Shown here piece after piece: positions 22,519 through 33,062 of a stretch of 64,000 bases of DNA. This stretch comes from Hyaloscypha bicolor E. Its lineage: Eukaryota; Ascomycota; Leotiomycetes; Helotiales; Hyaloscyphaceae. Numbering within the stretch: the first letter of the stretch is position 1; each line of letters begins with the position of its first letter. The position numbers and the translations under genes were made by a program. Under the pieces are notes generated by a model that made no database searches, was not told the origin of the DNA, and saw nothing but the letters and a program-made list of their open reading frames with translations. The DNA is taken from contig NW_020194655.1 in NCBI RefSeq assembly GCF_002865645.1, positions 1 to 64,000 on the forward strand. The letters run 5' to 3'.

Positions 22519-23119
22519 CTATCTCCGATATTTGTTCCTTCTTTTTCGACGCCCCTTCACAGCCGACATCGCCTCGCATTCCCTCTGATATTGTATAATT
22601 GATTCCAAGTACCATTTGTAGAAATGAGTGTTATCCAACCACTGTATCGACATGTCCACTGGAACTCGGGGTGGATAGATTCTGCTTGGCAGAGGTGGAA
22701 TAGCTTGGATGGATTTCCTATACATGACTTAGCCGAACAATCTTCAAGAGTGATAACGGACATACTATATGCGGATAGCTTTTCCATGATTTCACCTGCT
22801 TATGAACCTCCGTTGCAGGAACAAATATAGGCTTGATGTGCCGTCTGACCTTAAATGCCATCACCCTGCAATCGTTATGGTCCGGATTATCGTAATCAAA
22901 GACAATGTATAACTTCTTAGCTGATAAGAAGAGCCCTATGAAGGCGGCTTTGCTGTAATCGGCCTCTGCAAAGTCGATGACGCCTTTCACGATGGGGCTG
23001 ACTTGGTCAGCGATATCCTTGATGCTCTTGTTCGCATCAATCGAATGGTTTCGCGGTGAACAGAGGATAAGGCACCGTACTTTGCCGCTTAAGTTCGATT
23101 GAACGGTAGGTTTCTCCAT
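22519..23119 (-). CDS. Hypothetical protein, intron position uncertain
   Basis: The first exon begins with the ATG at 23119 and stays open to 22718. It encodes a compact alpha/beta-looking sequence (for example KGVIDFAEADYSKAAFIGLF, then KKLYIVFDYDNPDHNDC). A plausible intron follows: GTATGT near 22765 and a GTATAG acceptor near 22709, with GGCTAAG as branch. The following exon could be read in two frames. One (22519-22725) gives a basic C-terminus with ESIIQYQRECEAMSA and GRRKRRNKYRR but does not join in phase with that donor; the other joins in phase and ends earlier. I recognise no family. It may be a gene with an unidentified intron or a mildly broken one. Confidence 0.4.
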
Positions 23120-23261
23120 GACAGAGGCTGTGATTTATTGTTGTGGTGGTAATTAGATACATTTATAGATTGAAGTTGACGTTGGACGTCGCCACCACAA
23201 GGCTAAACAGTCTCGTGATCTAAGCAGGGGCCACCCCCCACCAAAATCCTCCATGCCAAAG

Positions 23262-23492
23262 TTATGCGTCTGATGACTGACTCGATCCCGCCGAATCTTC
23301 AGAGTCACTGCTTGTTGGTGGAGTAGCGGTTTGAGGTTTATGATCAAGACAGTAATCCGAAATGCTCGCATCCAGGGTCTCATTGTATGTTATGTTGTCC
23401 CCAGTGCAGTTTCCACCACAGCCATTGCTCTGCTCTCGGCCCGGAACATCGCAGCCGCAGCGTTCGTAGTGTTTAGTGAAGGTGAAGCACAT
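23262..23492 (-). CDS. Small cysteine-containing hypothetical protein
   Basis: This open frame of 76 aa starts MCFTFTKHYERCGCDVPG and has six cysteines (residues 2, 12, 14, 25, 29 and 48) followed by a Ser/Thr/Asp-rich tail. There is no signal peptide, so it is not a typical secreted effector. Upstream on the same strand a GTACGT donor and possible AAG acceptors suggest a leader intron. I believe similar short Cys-rich proteins are widespread in Pezizomycotina but know no function. Confidence 0.45.
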   Translation of the reverse strand: MCFTFTKHYERCGCDVPGREQSNGCGGNCTGDNITYNETLDASISDYCLDHKPQTATPPTSSDSEDSAGSSQSSDA

Positions 23493-24334
23493 CTTGGGAG
23501 TTCTCTCTTTTGTAAGTCATGACGTATTCTAGTTAAGCTGACAGCAACGTACCTGATGAGGGGAACTCGCAAAAGGCCTGCAATAAAGTCGAAAGAAGCA
23601 GAGCGATGGAGATCGTCGTGGTTGCGTTTTCGGATCTTCTGGTCTGAGGGGATGAGGCTCTTTTGACATACGTGAGCTCTCGCCCTGATATTCAGGTCGG
23701 GCATAGTCTTTGCTCGGTTCACGACTTTCTGCCTTAGCCAACCAAATTCTGACACGAGGAAATATCATACCCTCCGCATAGCGAGGCTGCGTTATCCTTA
23801 GCAGTTGCAAGCTCACGGGGCCGGCCCTTCACGGACTGTCAACGGAACACCATCCTTTAATTAGGATGCTAGGAGATAGGAAAACTTCCCATATGATGCG
23901 GCAAGCATTCAATTCATGGATGTGGATAGCTTATGCAGTTCCCGTATTGACTCTCGATAATTATTGGTAGTTCGAGTAGTTCTCGGGGCTGGGTTGAAGG
24001 TAACCGGGCCTGAAGTCACGCCTGGTGAGGCTTGGCGGCAGGTGACGAGCGGCCGGTGGGTAACTCCAGGCCGACATGTCGCGTCCACCATCGCCACCGC
24101 GTCTTAGTGTTTTCAGCCAATCATTATATTTGTTATCCAGGATCTGTACTGCAAAGAGGGATCACACCTGGCTCAGATAAACAATGTCCTTTCAATCAAG
24201 TTCGCGTCTTGAAAACTCTCTATTTCTCTTTGTCACGTACCTACTCTTCGCAAAGCAATTTTGCCTGACCTTGGTTGGAGTAAACGCTCTCCCCTCTCTA
24301 TTTGAACCCGTCATCCCACCGAACCCAACGCATT
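23493..24334. other. Intergenic, no supported gene
   Basis: Overlapping minus-strand frames at 23390-23816 and a plus frame at 24032-24268 show no motif. Part of this stretch may be the leader of the small Cys-rich gene. Nothing else is supported. Confidence 0.35.
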
Positions 24335-25692
24335 ATGGCAGAGTCAAGGAAACATTTGACTATTACCGTTGACGACCGGCCTGCAGTAGTTAGAAGTAAG
24401 AGGGGTACTACTGTCGGCACGAGCCTGCCAGCCTCGAAATCTGGATGCATATCAACCCCTCCAGCTATACCCGAAAGATCCAAGAAACGCGTACGATTCT
24501 CAGACCCAAGACCAGAAACAGAACTCGAATCCGTATCCACATCTTCCGGGCTTATACCATTTATATGTCGGACAACCCTCTTCTTATCAGCGCCTCTAGC
24601 GGGTTACCATATTCCACCCACAACTCTTCGAAATCGCGGCGATTATGGTATACCGATATCTGGGACTATATAGTTTGAGCCGCTGCGACAGATGCTTAAT
24701 GGTCGGGTTAAAAGGAGGTTGAGGAGACATAGGTTGAGTGAAGAAGTAAATAATATTGAGTTGGAAACCAGGCGGGAAGTGAAACTTTTACGAACGGAGG
24801 TCGAACGACTCAAAAGTCAATTAGAGGCCAGATGCGCAGAGATATAAAGTATCAGGGATATGGAAGATCTGGGGGATCAGGAAGAGTCAGGAAATCCAAT
24901 TATAGAACTTACCGCCAGAGTCCAAGAGCTCGAACTGCAAGTTGCAGGTCTGAAGGCCGAGCTCTACCAAAAGGAGGTTGGATCGGGCATTGAAGTTGCG
25001 GATTTGTTCGAGGATGATGGCCGAGTAATCACCAATAGTAATCTCCAGGAGACCCACGTCCATGATAATACGATCAATAGTCTAACTAGGCTCGATACAT
25101 CTTTCCTATTACCGCCGCCTATGATACCGAATACCCTGTACCTATATTTGTCTACCGTAAATGCTCAAGCTCTATCCTTAATCCCCAATACAGATTCCCT
25201 AAATAAGGTATTGAATTGGTACTAGCTTACTAGTCCTTCCAGTACCAGGTTCAATTACTAATATTAGCTTCGCCACTCTCATTTATAATAGTTTACTATG
25301 GAAGCCTATGGAATAGCTCACTATGGAAGCTCAGGGAACGCTCACTAATATATATGAGTTATCTGATTTATAATATACTGGAGGAAATCGCCACCTACTA
25401 GTGGGTATATAAGAACTATACTTTAGATTCCCTCCTCTCCTTTTTTACTCTTCACTCTCCTATATCTAGTCATTCTACAGATTGTCAAACTCCAATATAT
25501 CGATTTTCCATCAATAAATCAATTACTTTCTAATATAAGGTCTTAAATATTCAGCTTCAGTTAGAGTTGGAATTGAAAGAAATTGGGCTCGCTAACCACA
25601 TACCAAGGACTGCTCAGTTATCCATTATTAGACCGAGAAAGGAGAAAGTGGATATGGAAACTCATGTCGTTGGAGTCAGGGAGCATAGATAA
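24335..25692 (+). pseudogene. Coiled-coil protein pseudogene split by a solo LTR
   Basis: One reading frame runs from the ATG at 24335 (MAESRKHLTITVDDRP) to TAA at 25690-25692. It is interrupted by TAG at 24671, TAA at 24845 and a 327-bp solo LTR at 25209-25535. Between the lesions the frame is continuous: RSKKRVRFSDPRPE, then a strong coiled coil (EEVNNIELETRREVKLLRTE and ELELQVAGLKAELYQKE), then an acidic and Pro-rich part. Beyond the LTR it resumes in phase with LNIQLQLELELKEIGLANH. Both stops are one C-to-T change from CAG or CAA. I recall similar coiled-coil proteins in Pezizomycotina but not a function. The 3-prime end may be truncated. Confidence 0.65.
25209..25535 (+). mobile_element. 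Solo LTR, copy C
   Basis: This 327-bp LTR is homologous to 26843-27170 and 32262-32610. It begins TATTGAATTGGTAC (the others begin TGTTGAAATTGGTAC) and ends TTTCTAATA. It is flanked by a perfect 5-bp target duplication, TAAGG, at 25204-25208 and 25536-25540. Its middle is the most diverged of the three copies. It sits inside the coiled-coil reading frame. No internal retrotransposon sequence is present. Confidence 0.9.
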
Positions 25693-26188
25693 GGGACCAG
25701 GTGGATATCGATACTCGTACCCTTCTCTATCCCTAATGCCTTGGATTAAAGTGTAGAGAAATGGCCTGTATTAAGATCTGGTGACAAAGAAGGAGGATGC
25801 TATAAAGAGGAAGATAATAAGGGTACAAGTATGGATAGTAAATTTTTGAGGCGATAAGGGTGGAATAAACTTCTTTAAGGGGAAGTCTGTTTGGCCCTGG
25901 AGGTTATAGGAGTTTGTTTTCGGGGGTCTTAATAGATAATATATACGAGCAAGGACAAGTATTATTATCTCGTTCCTTGTTACTGCTCTGACCATTTGCG
26001 GAGGACCACAGAGCAGGATGGGAATAGAGCGGTTGGATATCTGCTATTTCTTGCTTGTAATAATATAAAGTCTCCTCCTGTCTTATCCCTCCTACTATAC
26101 GGCATTCCTCTAGCCTCGATTAATAAAGCTATTACTACCGATAATAATGTCTCCTCTGTACTAGGTAGGAGACCAGAAAGCGCTTGGT
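25693..26188. other. Intergenic between pseudogenes, no supported gene
   Basis: Short frames only (25771-25995 minus, 25996-26235 plus) with no motif. The stretch is moderately AT-rich. Confidence 0.4.
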
Positions 26189-27370
26189 TTAATAATCGCC
26201 ATTATCTTCAAATTCTGGCTCCGAGTCAGAGATGACAACAAACTCGAGAGGCTGGGCAGAAATCGACAGAGATAACTTTCCAGCCGATGCTCGAACTAGC
26301 TTTCTAGGATATTGGCTCTATACTCTATCTCTCGTATCTTGTGCCAGCCCTCTCTTCAAGGCATTACGAGGCCTCGCAATACTAGCTACGACCCGTGATC
26401 CGGATCCAGTCATTATTTGCCCCTGTTTCTTAGCAGTCCCAGTAGCTATTGGTACTTCATCATATATACCCGCAATACCTTTTATACTCTAAATGCTATA
26501 GCTACTTTCCTTTGCAGAAGGAGCAGCCCTTTGGGTATTGAGATGTGTGTTTACCGAGAGAGGCTCGTCTCGCAGGACTTGGGCTGTGTTCGTATGATTT
26601 GGTACTCGAGCTTTTTCGAGGGAAAGTGGTTGAGATGAAGTTGCGGAGTGAGGGCGACACTGGCCAGCAATCGCGCCCGGTGGCTTTGGGGTTCCGATTG
26701 CGTTGGGCTTCGATCGTGAATGTGCATTGCCTCCTTGGATAGGAGAGGCACCATTTTCGTCGTCGACGGTATCTGTCTCTTAATACCCAAGCCGGTTCGC
26801 CTTGGCAAGTAGCTTCACTAGTTCTCTTGCGCTGATTGTTTGTGTTGAAATTGGTACACTACCATAGCTAGCTTACCAGTCCTTCCAGCACCAGGTTTAA
26901 CCACTAATTTAGGGTTCTCCACTCTCATTTGTCATGCGTCACTCGCCGAGCTTACGAAGCTTACTAGTATATCGTCATTTTGATTACCTTTGATTTATCA
27001 GCTGATTGATAATGTATCGGAGAAAGCGGGCTCGGCATTACCGGTATTGCCGAAGGGTAATAGGAATAAATCCCTTACTTTGGACATTTTTCCTCTGTTT
27101 CCAGAACTCACTTCTGTATCTAGTCATTCTGCAGTCTGTCAACCATCAATAAATCGATTACTTTCCAATAGTTTGGAGTCGCACCTCGAGGGCGAGATCA
27201 AGAAACTGCTCGCTTGCAGACTCGAGTATCTCCTTGCCATAAGCCTCTAGGATTGCGCGTACGAGGAGTGAGCCGGTCGTAGCCTTCCCGATCGAGGGAG
27301 CAGTGACAGCGTCGCTCTTTGCTTGGGAGCTCGGGTCGGGGGCGATGGAACTAGGTGCGGAAGACATCAT
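26189..27370 (-). pseudogene. Unrecognised gene, broken by stops and a solo LTR
   Basis: From ATG at 27370 or 27367 one minus-strand frame reads MSSAPSSIAPDPSSQAK, SDAVTAPSIGKA, LLVRAILEAYGKEILE and LDLALEVRLQT. A solo LTR (26843-27170) then cuts the frame inside a Thr codon. Beyond it the frame resumes as ISARELVKLLAKANRLGY. It continues past TAA (26780-26782), TAG (26489-26491) and TAG (26318-26320) to an acidic end, VVISDSEPEFEDNGDY, and TAA at 26189-26191. The three internal stops fit CAA/CAG to TAA/TAG changes. The protein is soluble, with a helical N-terminal part and a Ser/Pro-rich middle. I know no family. A 52-bp piece of its 5-prime region recurs at the dolichol kinase breakpoint (21209-21260). 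Confidence 0.6.
26843..27170 (+). mobile_element. Solo LTR, copy A
   Basis: This 328-bp LTR begins TGTTGAAATTGGTACACTAC and ends CTTTCCAATA, with a perfect 5-bp target duplication GTTTG at 26838-26842 and 27171-27175. It is very similar to copy B over nearly its whole length. It lies inside the unrecognised minus-strand reading frame, in the opposite orientation to that gene. The terminal ATA, where LTRs normally end ACA to mirror the TGT start, fits a C-to-T change. Confidence 0.92.
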
Positions 27371-27917
27371 GATACCTTATGGGGGTATGGTTGCTCGTGC
27401 AAAAGTATTGTCTGCGGCGTAGAAGAGCTCGGGAAATATACATACGAAGATGAGCAGAACTGCCATGTTTGCTTACTTTGAAGCGTTAATATGATATGCG
27501 TGTTGGGCTGCATTTGCGTGGTGAATGATCGTTTTTAATGGTGAGCCGGAGATAGCCTTCTCTGTTCTAGACTAAGCGAGGTACAAGAATCACTATATAT
27601 CTAGGGCTTTTAACAATTATGTTACAAGGTGATATTTTATTTCGAATAGGTTCAAACCGACCATCTCATCTCACTGCGACATATGTAGCTTGTATTGGTC
27701 TGGAATTAAACCGTCGTTAAGTCAATGGCGATATATGGGGGAGCGGCCTTTCAGGTTCCCACGACCAAAGCCCACTGAATCGGTTATCATGGATTCACGC
27801 GGGAGTAGCGGTGGCTGGTGGCTTGGTGGCGGTGGCTGGCGGGCGGAAAATTCCGTATGTCACGAAACACGACTTTTCACAACTATCCCTCGCAGTGCAA
27901 GAATATTATAATCGCAG
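27371..27917. promoter_or_regulatory. Divergent upstream region of two pseudogenes
   Basis: This 550-bp gap lies between the starts of the minus-strand unrecognised pseudogene and the plus-strand FunK1 pseudogene, so it should have held both promoters. A G-rich low-complexity stretch (GTGGCTGGTGGCTTGGTGGC at about 27810) is the only visible feature. Confidence 0.35.
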
Positions 27918-30321
27918 ATGGAGCTTGTTACCATGACGGATCAGGCCCAGTCAGAGATCCTTGAGAATAATCCTATTGGAAAAGGTCTCGATGCCTTTCG
28001 CACCTCTTTCAATTCAATTTGTGAAGATACAAGCATTTCCTGTACTCCGGATACGCTCGGTCAGCTTACGCAAGAAGGTACGACAGTCTGGCGTTTGTTT
28101 GAGTACCTCCTTCCTGTCTAATTCACATACAGATATCCAGACTCTCACTATCGGTCTCCTCTCCGCTCTACTAAATCTCCCTGCGACTCGTTTCCTACGG
28201 TCAAAGACAAGTCATGGCACCCTTAGTAGCGATCTCCTGAAACTCATTTCCGCTATTACCTCCGATAACTTCCACTTCGACCGTATTAAACCTCTCTTGA
28301 CTGCGGCCCTTACCGATAATTGGGACGATGTACTCATCTGGGATCAAGTCTATAACGCCGTTACCGAATCCACCCCGCCTCCCTAACTCATACCATCTTC
28401 CTTTCAACAAACTCCATGGCTGCGTAATACGAATAGCTTCGCGAATTCGTCTGAACATCGGAAGTACGTGAATATTGTGCTAAAGGAGAAGCTCGGTCCT
28501 ATGTATGTCGGGCTCTGCAACTTCCACGAGACATTTCTTGGAGGCGTGGCAGATCTTAAAACGGTATCCAAGGCCGTCTTCAAGAAGTGCAGAGAAGGCA
28601 GAAATCCATTCTATTACAAAGGATGGAGTGGATGGCCGGAAGACGCAAATCAGGATGATGTCTTGGACTGGTTTGCGGACTTGTATGGGCAACTGGCGGA
28701 GTTTGCAGGGGATTATAGGCCAAAGGCGACCAGACGAAGGCCACTGGTATAGCCCAATAAGCCGGTTCAAGGTTCCACGGCAGAGCGCAAGCTGGATATT
28801 GGCTTCGTTAGTAACTCTCAGGCTAGGAAAGACTCTCGATGCCACTGGTCGTAGATCCTTATACCCGGAGAACTAAAGAGCAACCCGTCTGTGGATATAG
28901 CTTCGAAGGCATGGCTTGACCTTGGGAGGTATGCAAGAGAGGTGCTTGCTGCTCAAGATACCCGTCGCTTCGTCTTGGGCTTTACTATCTGCGGATCTCT
29001 TATGAGGATATAGGAGTTTGACCGGCTCGGGGGAATCGTATCCAAATAATTCGATATTAATGAAGATAGCCTGCAATTTGTGTCTATAATCCTTGCGTTT
29101 CTCTGGATAAATAAGAAATAACTTGGGTTCGATCCTATAGTTATTATAGAAAATGGCCAGTAGTTTATTGAGATTTAACGTAATAGTCCTACGGAGCGGC
29201 TTATTATCGACGGGTTAATGATGCGGGTGCGTTGCATATCCGGCCGGGCAATGACTTGCTAGAAGGCATATTGCGAGGGAGACCTGCAGATACCGCTTAT
29301 TATCAAGGACTTCTGGTAGTATATAGAGCGTAAGGAAGAAGGAGAGCTGCTCCGAGAGGCGACTAAAAAGGGCGTTATTAACGTGGCCTGATACTATTAC
29401 TATGAGATTGTCCGGGTCCTCGGTACGGATGACGATGTTCGAAGCAATATTCGGAAGGAACTGGATATTATAAAGGCGGAAAACTACCGGCCGGAATATT
29501 CGATAATATCCTCAAGCGCGAGTATAGCTGGTATACGGAAAGGTCGCAGTAGTAGTACCGCTGGCTTGAAGCGGTTATCCAGTCAGACTGGTACATCTTT
29601 GCCGCCTAGCAAGCGGTCCTGTTCGATATCTCCGACGAAGGCCGTTAGTAATGCTCTACCAAATCGAGTGTATCGGCGTATTATCCTTCGTGATTATGGG
29701 AAGCCGATCTATAAGGCCGGCTCCCGAGCAGCTCTACTTGCCGCACTAGAGGGCTGTATTAAAGGCTACGAGTCCTTGCGTAAAGCCGGCTTCCTTTACA
29801 GAGACATCTCAATTAATAACCTCATAATAAATGAAGACAAAGAGAACCCTTCCTGGCCTTCGTTCTTGATTGACCTCGACCTTGGGATCAAAGAAATACG
29901 GAGGGAGGCTTCCGGTGCTAGAGGCAAGACTGGTACGAGGGCTTTTATAGCCATCAGGGCCCTCCTTGGCAAGCAGTATTTATTCATGCATGACCTCGAG
30001 TCAATATTCTGGGTGCTTTTCTGGATCTGTATTTACTATGATGGACCAAATCAGGAAAGGGTTATTCTACAATTCGACAAGTGGAACTACGTAGACATGG
30101 AAGAGTTGGCCAAACTGAAATTAGGTACTGTGGCGAAGGAGGCAATTTTCATGAAGACAATTACCGATAATTTCACTTCTTATTTTGAGCCGCTTATTCC
30201 ATGGGTGAACAGGCTGTGGAAGATTGTCTTCCCGAGAGACAGGCCGTACGAACAGGAAGACGAAGGGCTCTACCCTCGAATGAAAGGGATTCTCCGGGAG
30301 GCATGCGAGGACTTGACTTGA
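27918..30321 (+). pseudogene. FunK1-type protein kinase pseudogene
   Basis: One frame, after one normal intron (28078-28132, GTACGA...CATACAG), runs to TGA/TAG-free end at 30321 but contains ten premature stops: 28384, 28750, 29011, 29047, 29119, 29161, 29176, 29260, 29317 and 29389. The product matches the fungal FunK1 kinase family along its length: an N-terminal helical part (LSALLNLPATRFLRSK, LKEKLGPMYVGL), QGSTAERKLDIGFVSN, then the kinase lobe. The catalytic loop is FLYRDISINNLIIN and the metal site LIDLDLGI, the FunK1 forms of HRD and DFG, followed by DLESIFWVLFWICIYYDG. Almost all stops are single transitions from Gln, Trp or Arg codons, as in RIP. The last 250 codons (29566-30321) are undamaged. 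This would be a Ser/Thr kinase of the expanded fungal-specific group; it cannot make a full protein here. Confidence 0.85.
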
Positions 30322-30413
30322 TAGACAAGCGTAATAAAAGGGATACTGAGTCCGCGTATCAAGAGCCCGCTATCATGACCTAGTAGGAGATCGAAAGCAC
30401 TGAGCTTGAGGCG

Positions 30414-30560
30414 GTGTATAGGGTCGAAGCTCGACCAGAGGGTTACTATATTATATTCATAGATATTACCATGCTAATTCTTGATGGATTCGGTGCTACG
30501 AGACAGATTCGTGCCATCGAGGAGAAGAGAAAAAAGAGTGCTATGTCTATGGGGCTTGGT
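30414..30560 (+). pseudogene. Response-regulator receiver domain scrap
   Basis: A short plus-strand frame encodes IIFIDITMLILDGFGATRQI and RAIEEKRKKS. This matches the core of the receiver domain of hybrid histidine kinases, with the phospho-acceptor Asp in FIDIT. The invariant Pro of the DxxMPxxDG pattern reads Leu here (CTA, one C-to-T from CCA). Only about 50 residues remain and neither the kinase part nor the rest of the receiver fold is nearby. Confidence 0.55.
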
Positions 30561-30801
30561 GGGAGAAACCTGGGTGTAGATGTTTCACAATGTATTCATA
30601 AGAAAAATGTACACGGCATTGCAAAGGGATACATCAAAATGATATCATGATCTATATTGTCTAGGTCCTTAAAATTTTGGTAGAATAAGTACGTGTCCAT
30701 CCCAAGATCTTCCAATATTATTCCACAGGACTTTCTAAGCGACGCCCATATTCAAGGGGAATGTGCTGTGTTTCTCCCATTCAACATTCTTCTTCCCTTA
30801 T

Positions 30802-33062
30802 TCATCCAATTACGAATTTTTCCAGAGAAAGTAACCCGGTCTTTAGCCCTTCTATAAGACGCCCTTGCATAATTTCAAAATCAGTTACACCACTTTTAAC
30901 CTTAACATTAGCTGGGCTTGAGCATATAAGAATAGTTTAATGTTAAAGACTCACCTCAAACCCACAAAACGCCACGAGTTCTCTCGCCGGCGCAAGATAC
31001 ACGGTACACCAAGCCCCAGCAGCCTACAGATATGATCATTTATATAGATAGCCGCGTCTGTGACACCATATAATCCCATCTTCGCTATTTGGAAGCATTA
31101 CGGATTCACATGAGGTAGTGGAAAGCTGCCTTCAATGCCAACCTTTTCAGCGCTAACCCAAGCTTGAGATTGAGTAGGATTGTGACCCAAGAAAGAATTC
31201 CAGACTTCCTCAAGTTTAGATTCTTCTGTTTCGTCAGGCGGGAGCCAACATATGCGCTTGCCATACCTTACAGCACGGTCCGCCTTGAAGTTTGGTATGA
31301 TGTTCACGAATCGTATTTCGATTCTTTGAATCGTGTCCACTCGAAATCCCGTGACGGTAATAGTTTTCGCCTTTAGGTCAAACTTGCAATAGCTTTGGGA
31401 GTCCCCAGTAAAGGTGAATGTTCCTGAGAGCTCTCGTGAAACCTCAGTCTTATCTGACCATATCGGTGCGTATCGCATGCTGCGGAATATTAACAAATAA
31501 TTTATAGGAATAGTAAAGTCTGGAGCCCAGGAAAGCAAGTCGAACCCTCTCTTCTGATCAATAGAGCGATTTACCTCGATTAAACCAAGAAAGTTGAGAT
31601 TTTCTTCTCCGTATATCAATTCCGCGGTGCGCATATAAAGGTCACACTCCGTCTAATTATACCTGACTTCTAGCTGCGGGGTGACTCCAAATCCGCGAAG
31701 AAGCCCTAAGATTCCATAAACTTTGTCTAGTGGCTTGGTGGCTTCGTAGTTTCTTCCGACATATAGAAGTGCAGACAAAACGCACTTCTCTAGCGAGCTG
31801 GTCCCGGTCGGATCTTGACCAAACTTCATTCTAGTTTTGATTATCTTTAAGCATTTGAGTAAGCCAATACCTTGTAGGGCTGCATGGAAATGGCGAAACT
31901 CTCCTGTGACAAGGGTTGCCTCGGAAAGTTCGTCGGTAGAACTATCCATTAACACAGGCGTCGCCTTACAGAGTCGAACCCAACTCACGTACCAACGGCC
32001 ACAGACAAGAATCGCGTCCCTTGCCAGGACAATCTCTTGTATAATCCACATTCGTGTCCACCAGGGCCGTGCAAAGAAATGACCTAATGCAACCCAGAAG
32101 CTTTTGAATTTCTCGTTATGGGCCAACTGGCGGATTGCAGCCTTTGCATCGTCCGACCACCAGTCCCAGAGATTGGAAAGTCCATAGAGTAGTCGAAGTG
32201 CTGGAACGGTGTATTCGTCTTCTTCACCGAGCCAGGCAATGACGGTTGAAGCCTTCGTGTATATTGGAAAGTGATCGATTTATTGATGGAAAATCGATAT
32301 ATTGGAGGTTGACAATCTGTAGAATGACTAGATACAGGAGAGTGAAGTGTAAAAACAGAGGAAAAGTGTCTAAAGTAAGGGATTTATTCCCATTACCCTT
32401 CGGCGATACCGGTGATGCCGAGCCCGCTTTCTCCGATACATTATCAATCAGCTGATAAATCAAAAGTAATCAAAATGACGATATACTAGTAAGCTTGGTA
32501 AGCTCAGCGAGTGACGCATGACAAATGAGAGTGGAGAACCCTAAATTAGTGGTTGAACCTGGTGCTGGAAGGACTGGTGAGCTAGCTATGGTAGCGTACC
32601 AATTTCAACAGTGTAGATTTCATACATCAGCGAGACTTGTTGGCTCCGTTCCTCAATATTGCCCTGATCAATACAGACTGCATCCATCCAAAGATATGTC
32701 GGAAAGGTAAACTGCTCATGAACTGCCTGCTGGATACTGATAAGATTTTCTCGACAGACGCAGCTAAGATCGCAGCATGACAGTTGGTTTTCCCGAAGCT
32801 GCTTAAGTGCTGTAGCTAGATTGGGGCGGATTAAAAGCTGCTTGCGATGAATCCCATCAATCCCTTTAATCCAGAGCCTGGACTGCGGGAATTCATCGCC
32901 CCAAACATAGGACAAGGCTTTGTATTCCAGGTTTGCGTCATCCAGAGATACCTTGTCCAGGGAACAAATGAGGGGAGAGCCTGGTGGCCCCGGCCATAAT
33001 CGGAGTAATCGCACCGTCCGAGGCGAGAGAGAATCATAGGTGTACTGAAGATTGGACGCCAT
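30802..33062 (-). pseudogene. HET-domain gene split by a solo LTR, with two further stops
   Basis: From ATG at 33062 the frame shows the HET domain: YKALSYVWGD, then YLWMDAVCIDQGNIEERSQQ. A solo LTR (32262-32610) interrupts it after MYEIY. The frame resumes in phase (KASTVIAWLGEED, then WWTRMWIIQEIVLARDAILV) and is stopped by TAG at 31653-31655 and TAA at 31098-31100, both one C-to-T from Gln. Past these the typical HET-protein tail appears (DHICRLLGLGVPCILRR). A 62-bp intron (30893-30954) and a final short exon end at 30802. HET proteins act in non-self recognition and regulated cell death in fungi. This copy cannot make the full protein; an intact HET gene lies at 50677-53862. Confidence 0.85.
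32262..32610 (-). mobile_element. Solo LTR, copy B
   Basis: This 349-bp LTR reads on the minus strand from TGTTGAAATTGGTACGCTAC to TTTCCAATA. A perfect 5-bp target duplication, TACAC on the minus strand (GTGTA at 32257-32261 and 32611-32615), flanks it. Removing the LTR and one duplication would leave the HET frame continuous, which confirms the boundaries. It has the same orientation as the HET gene it interrupts. Confidence 0.93.

Noticed and set aside
26990..27250. Open frame starting MIYQLIDNVSEKAGSA, with a near-copy at 32224-32463 minus
   Set aside because: The similarity looked like a small gene family, but both lie within the solo LTR and the frame is a by-product of LTR sequence.
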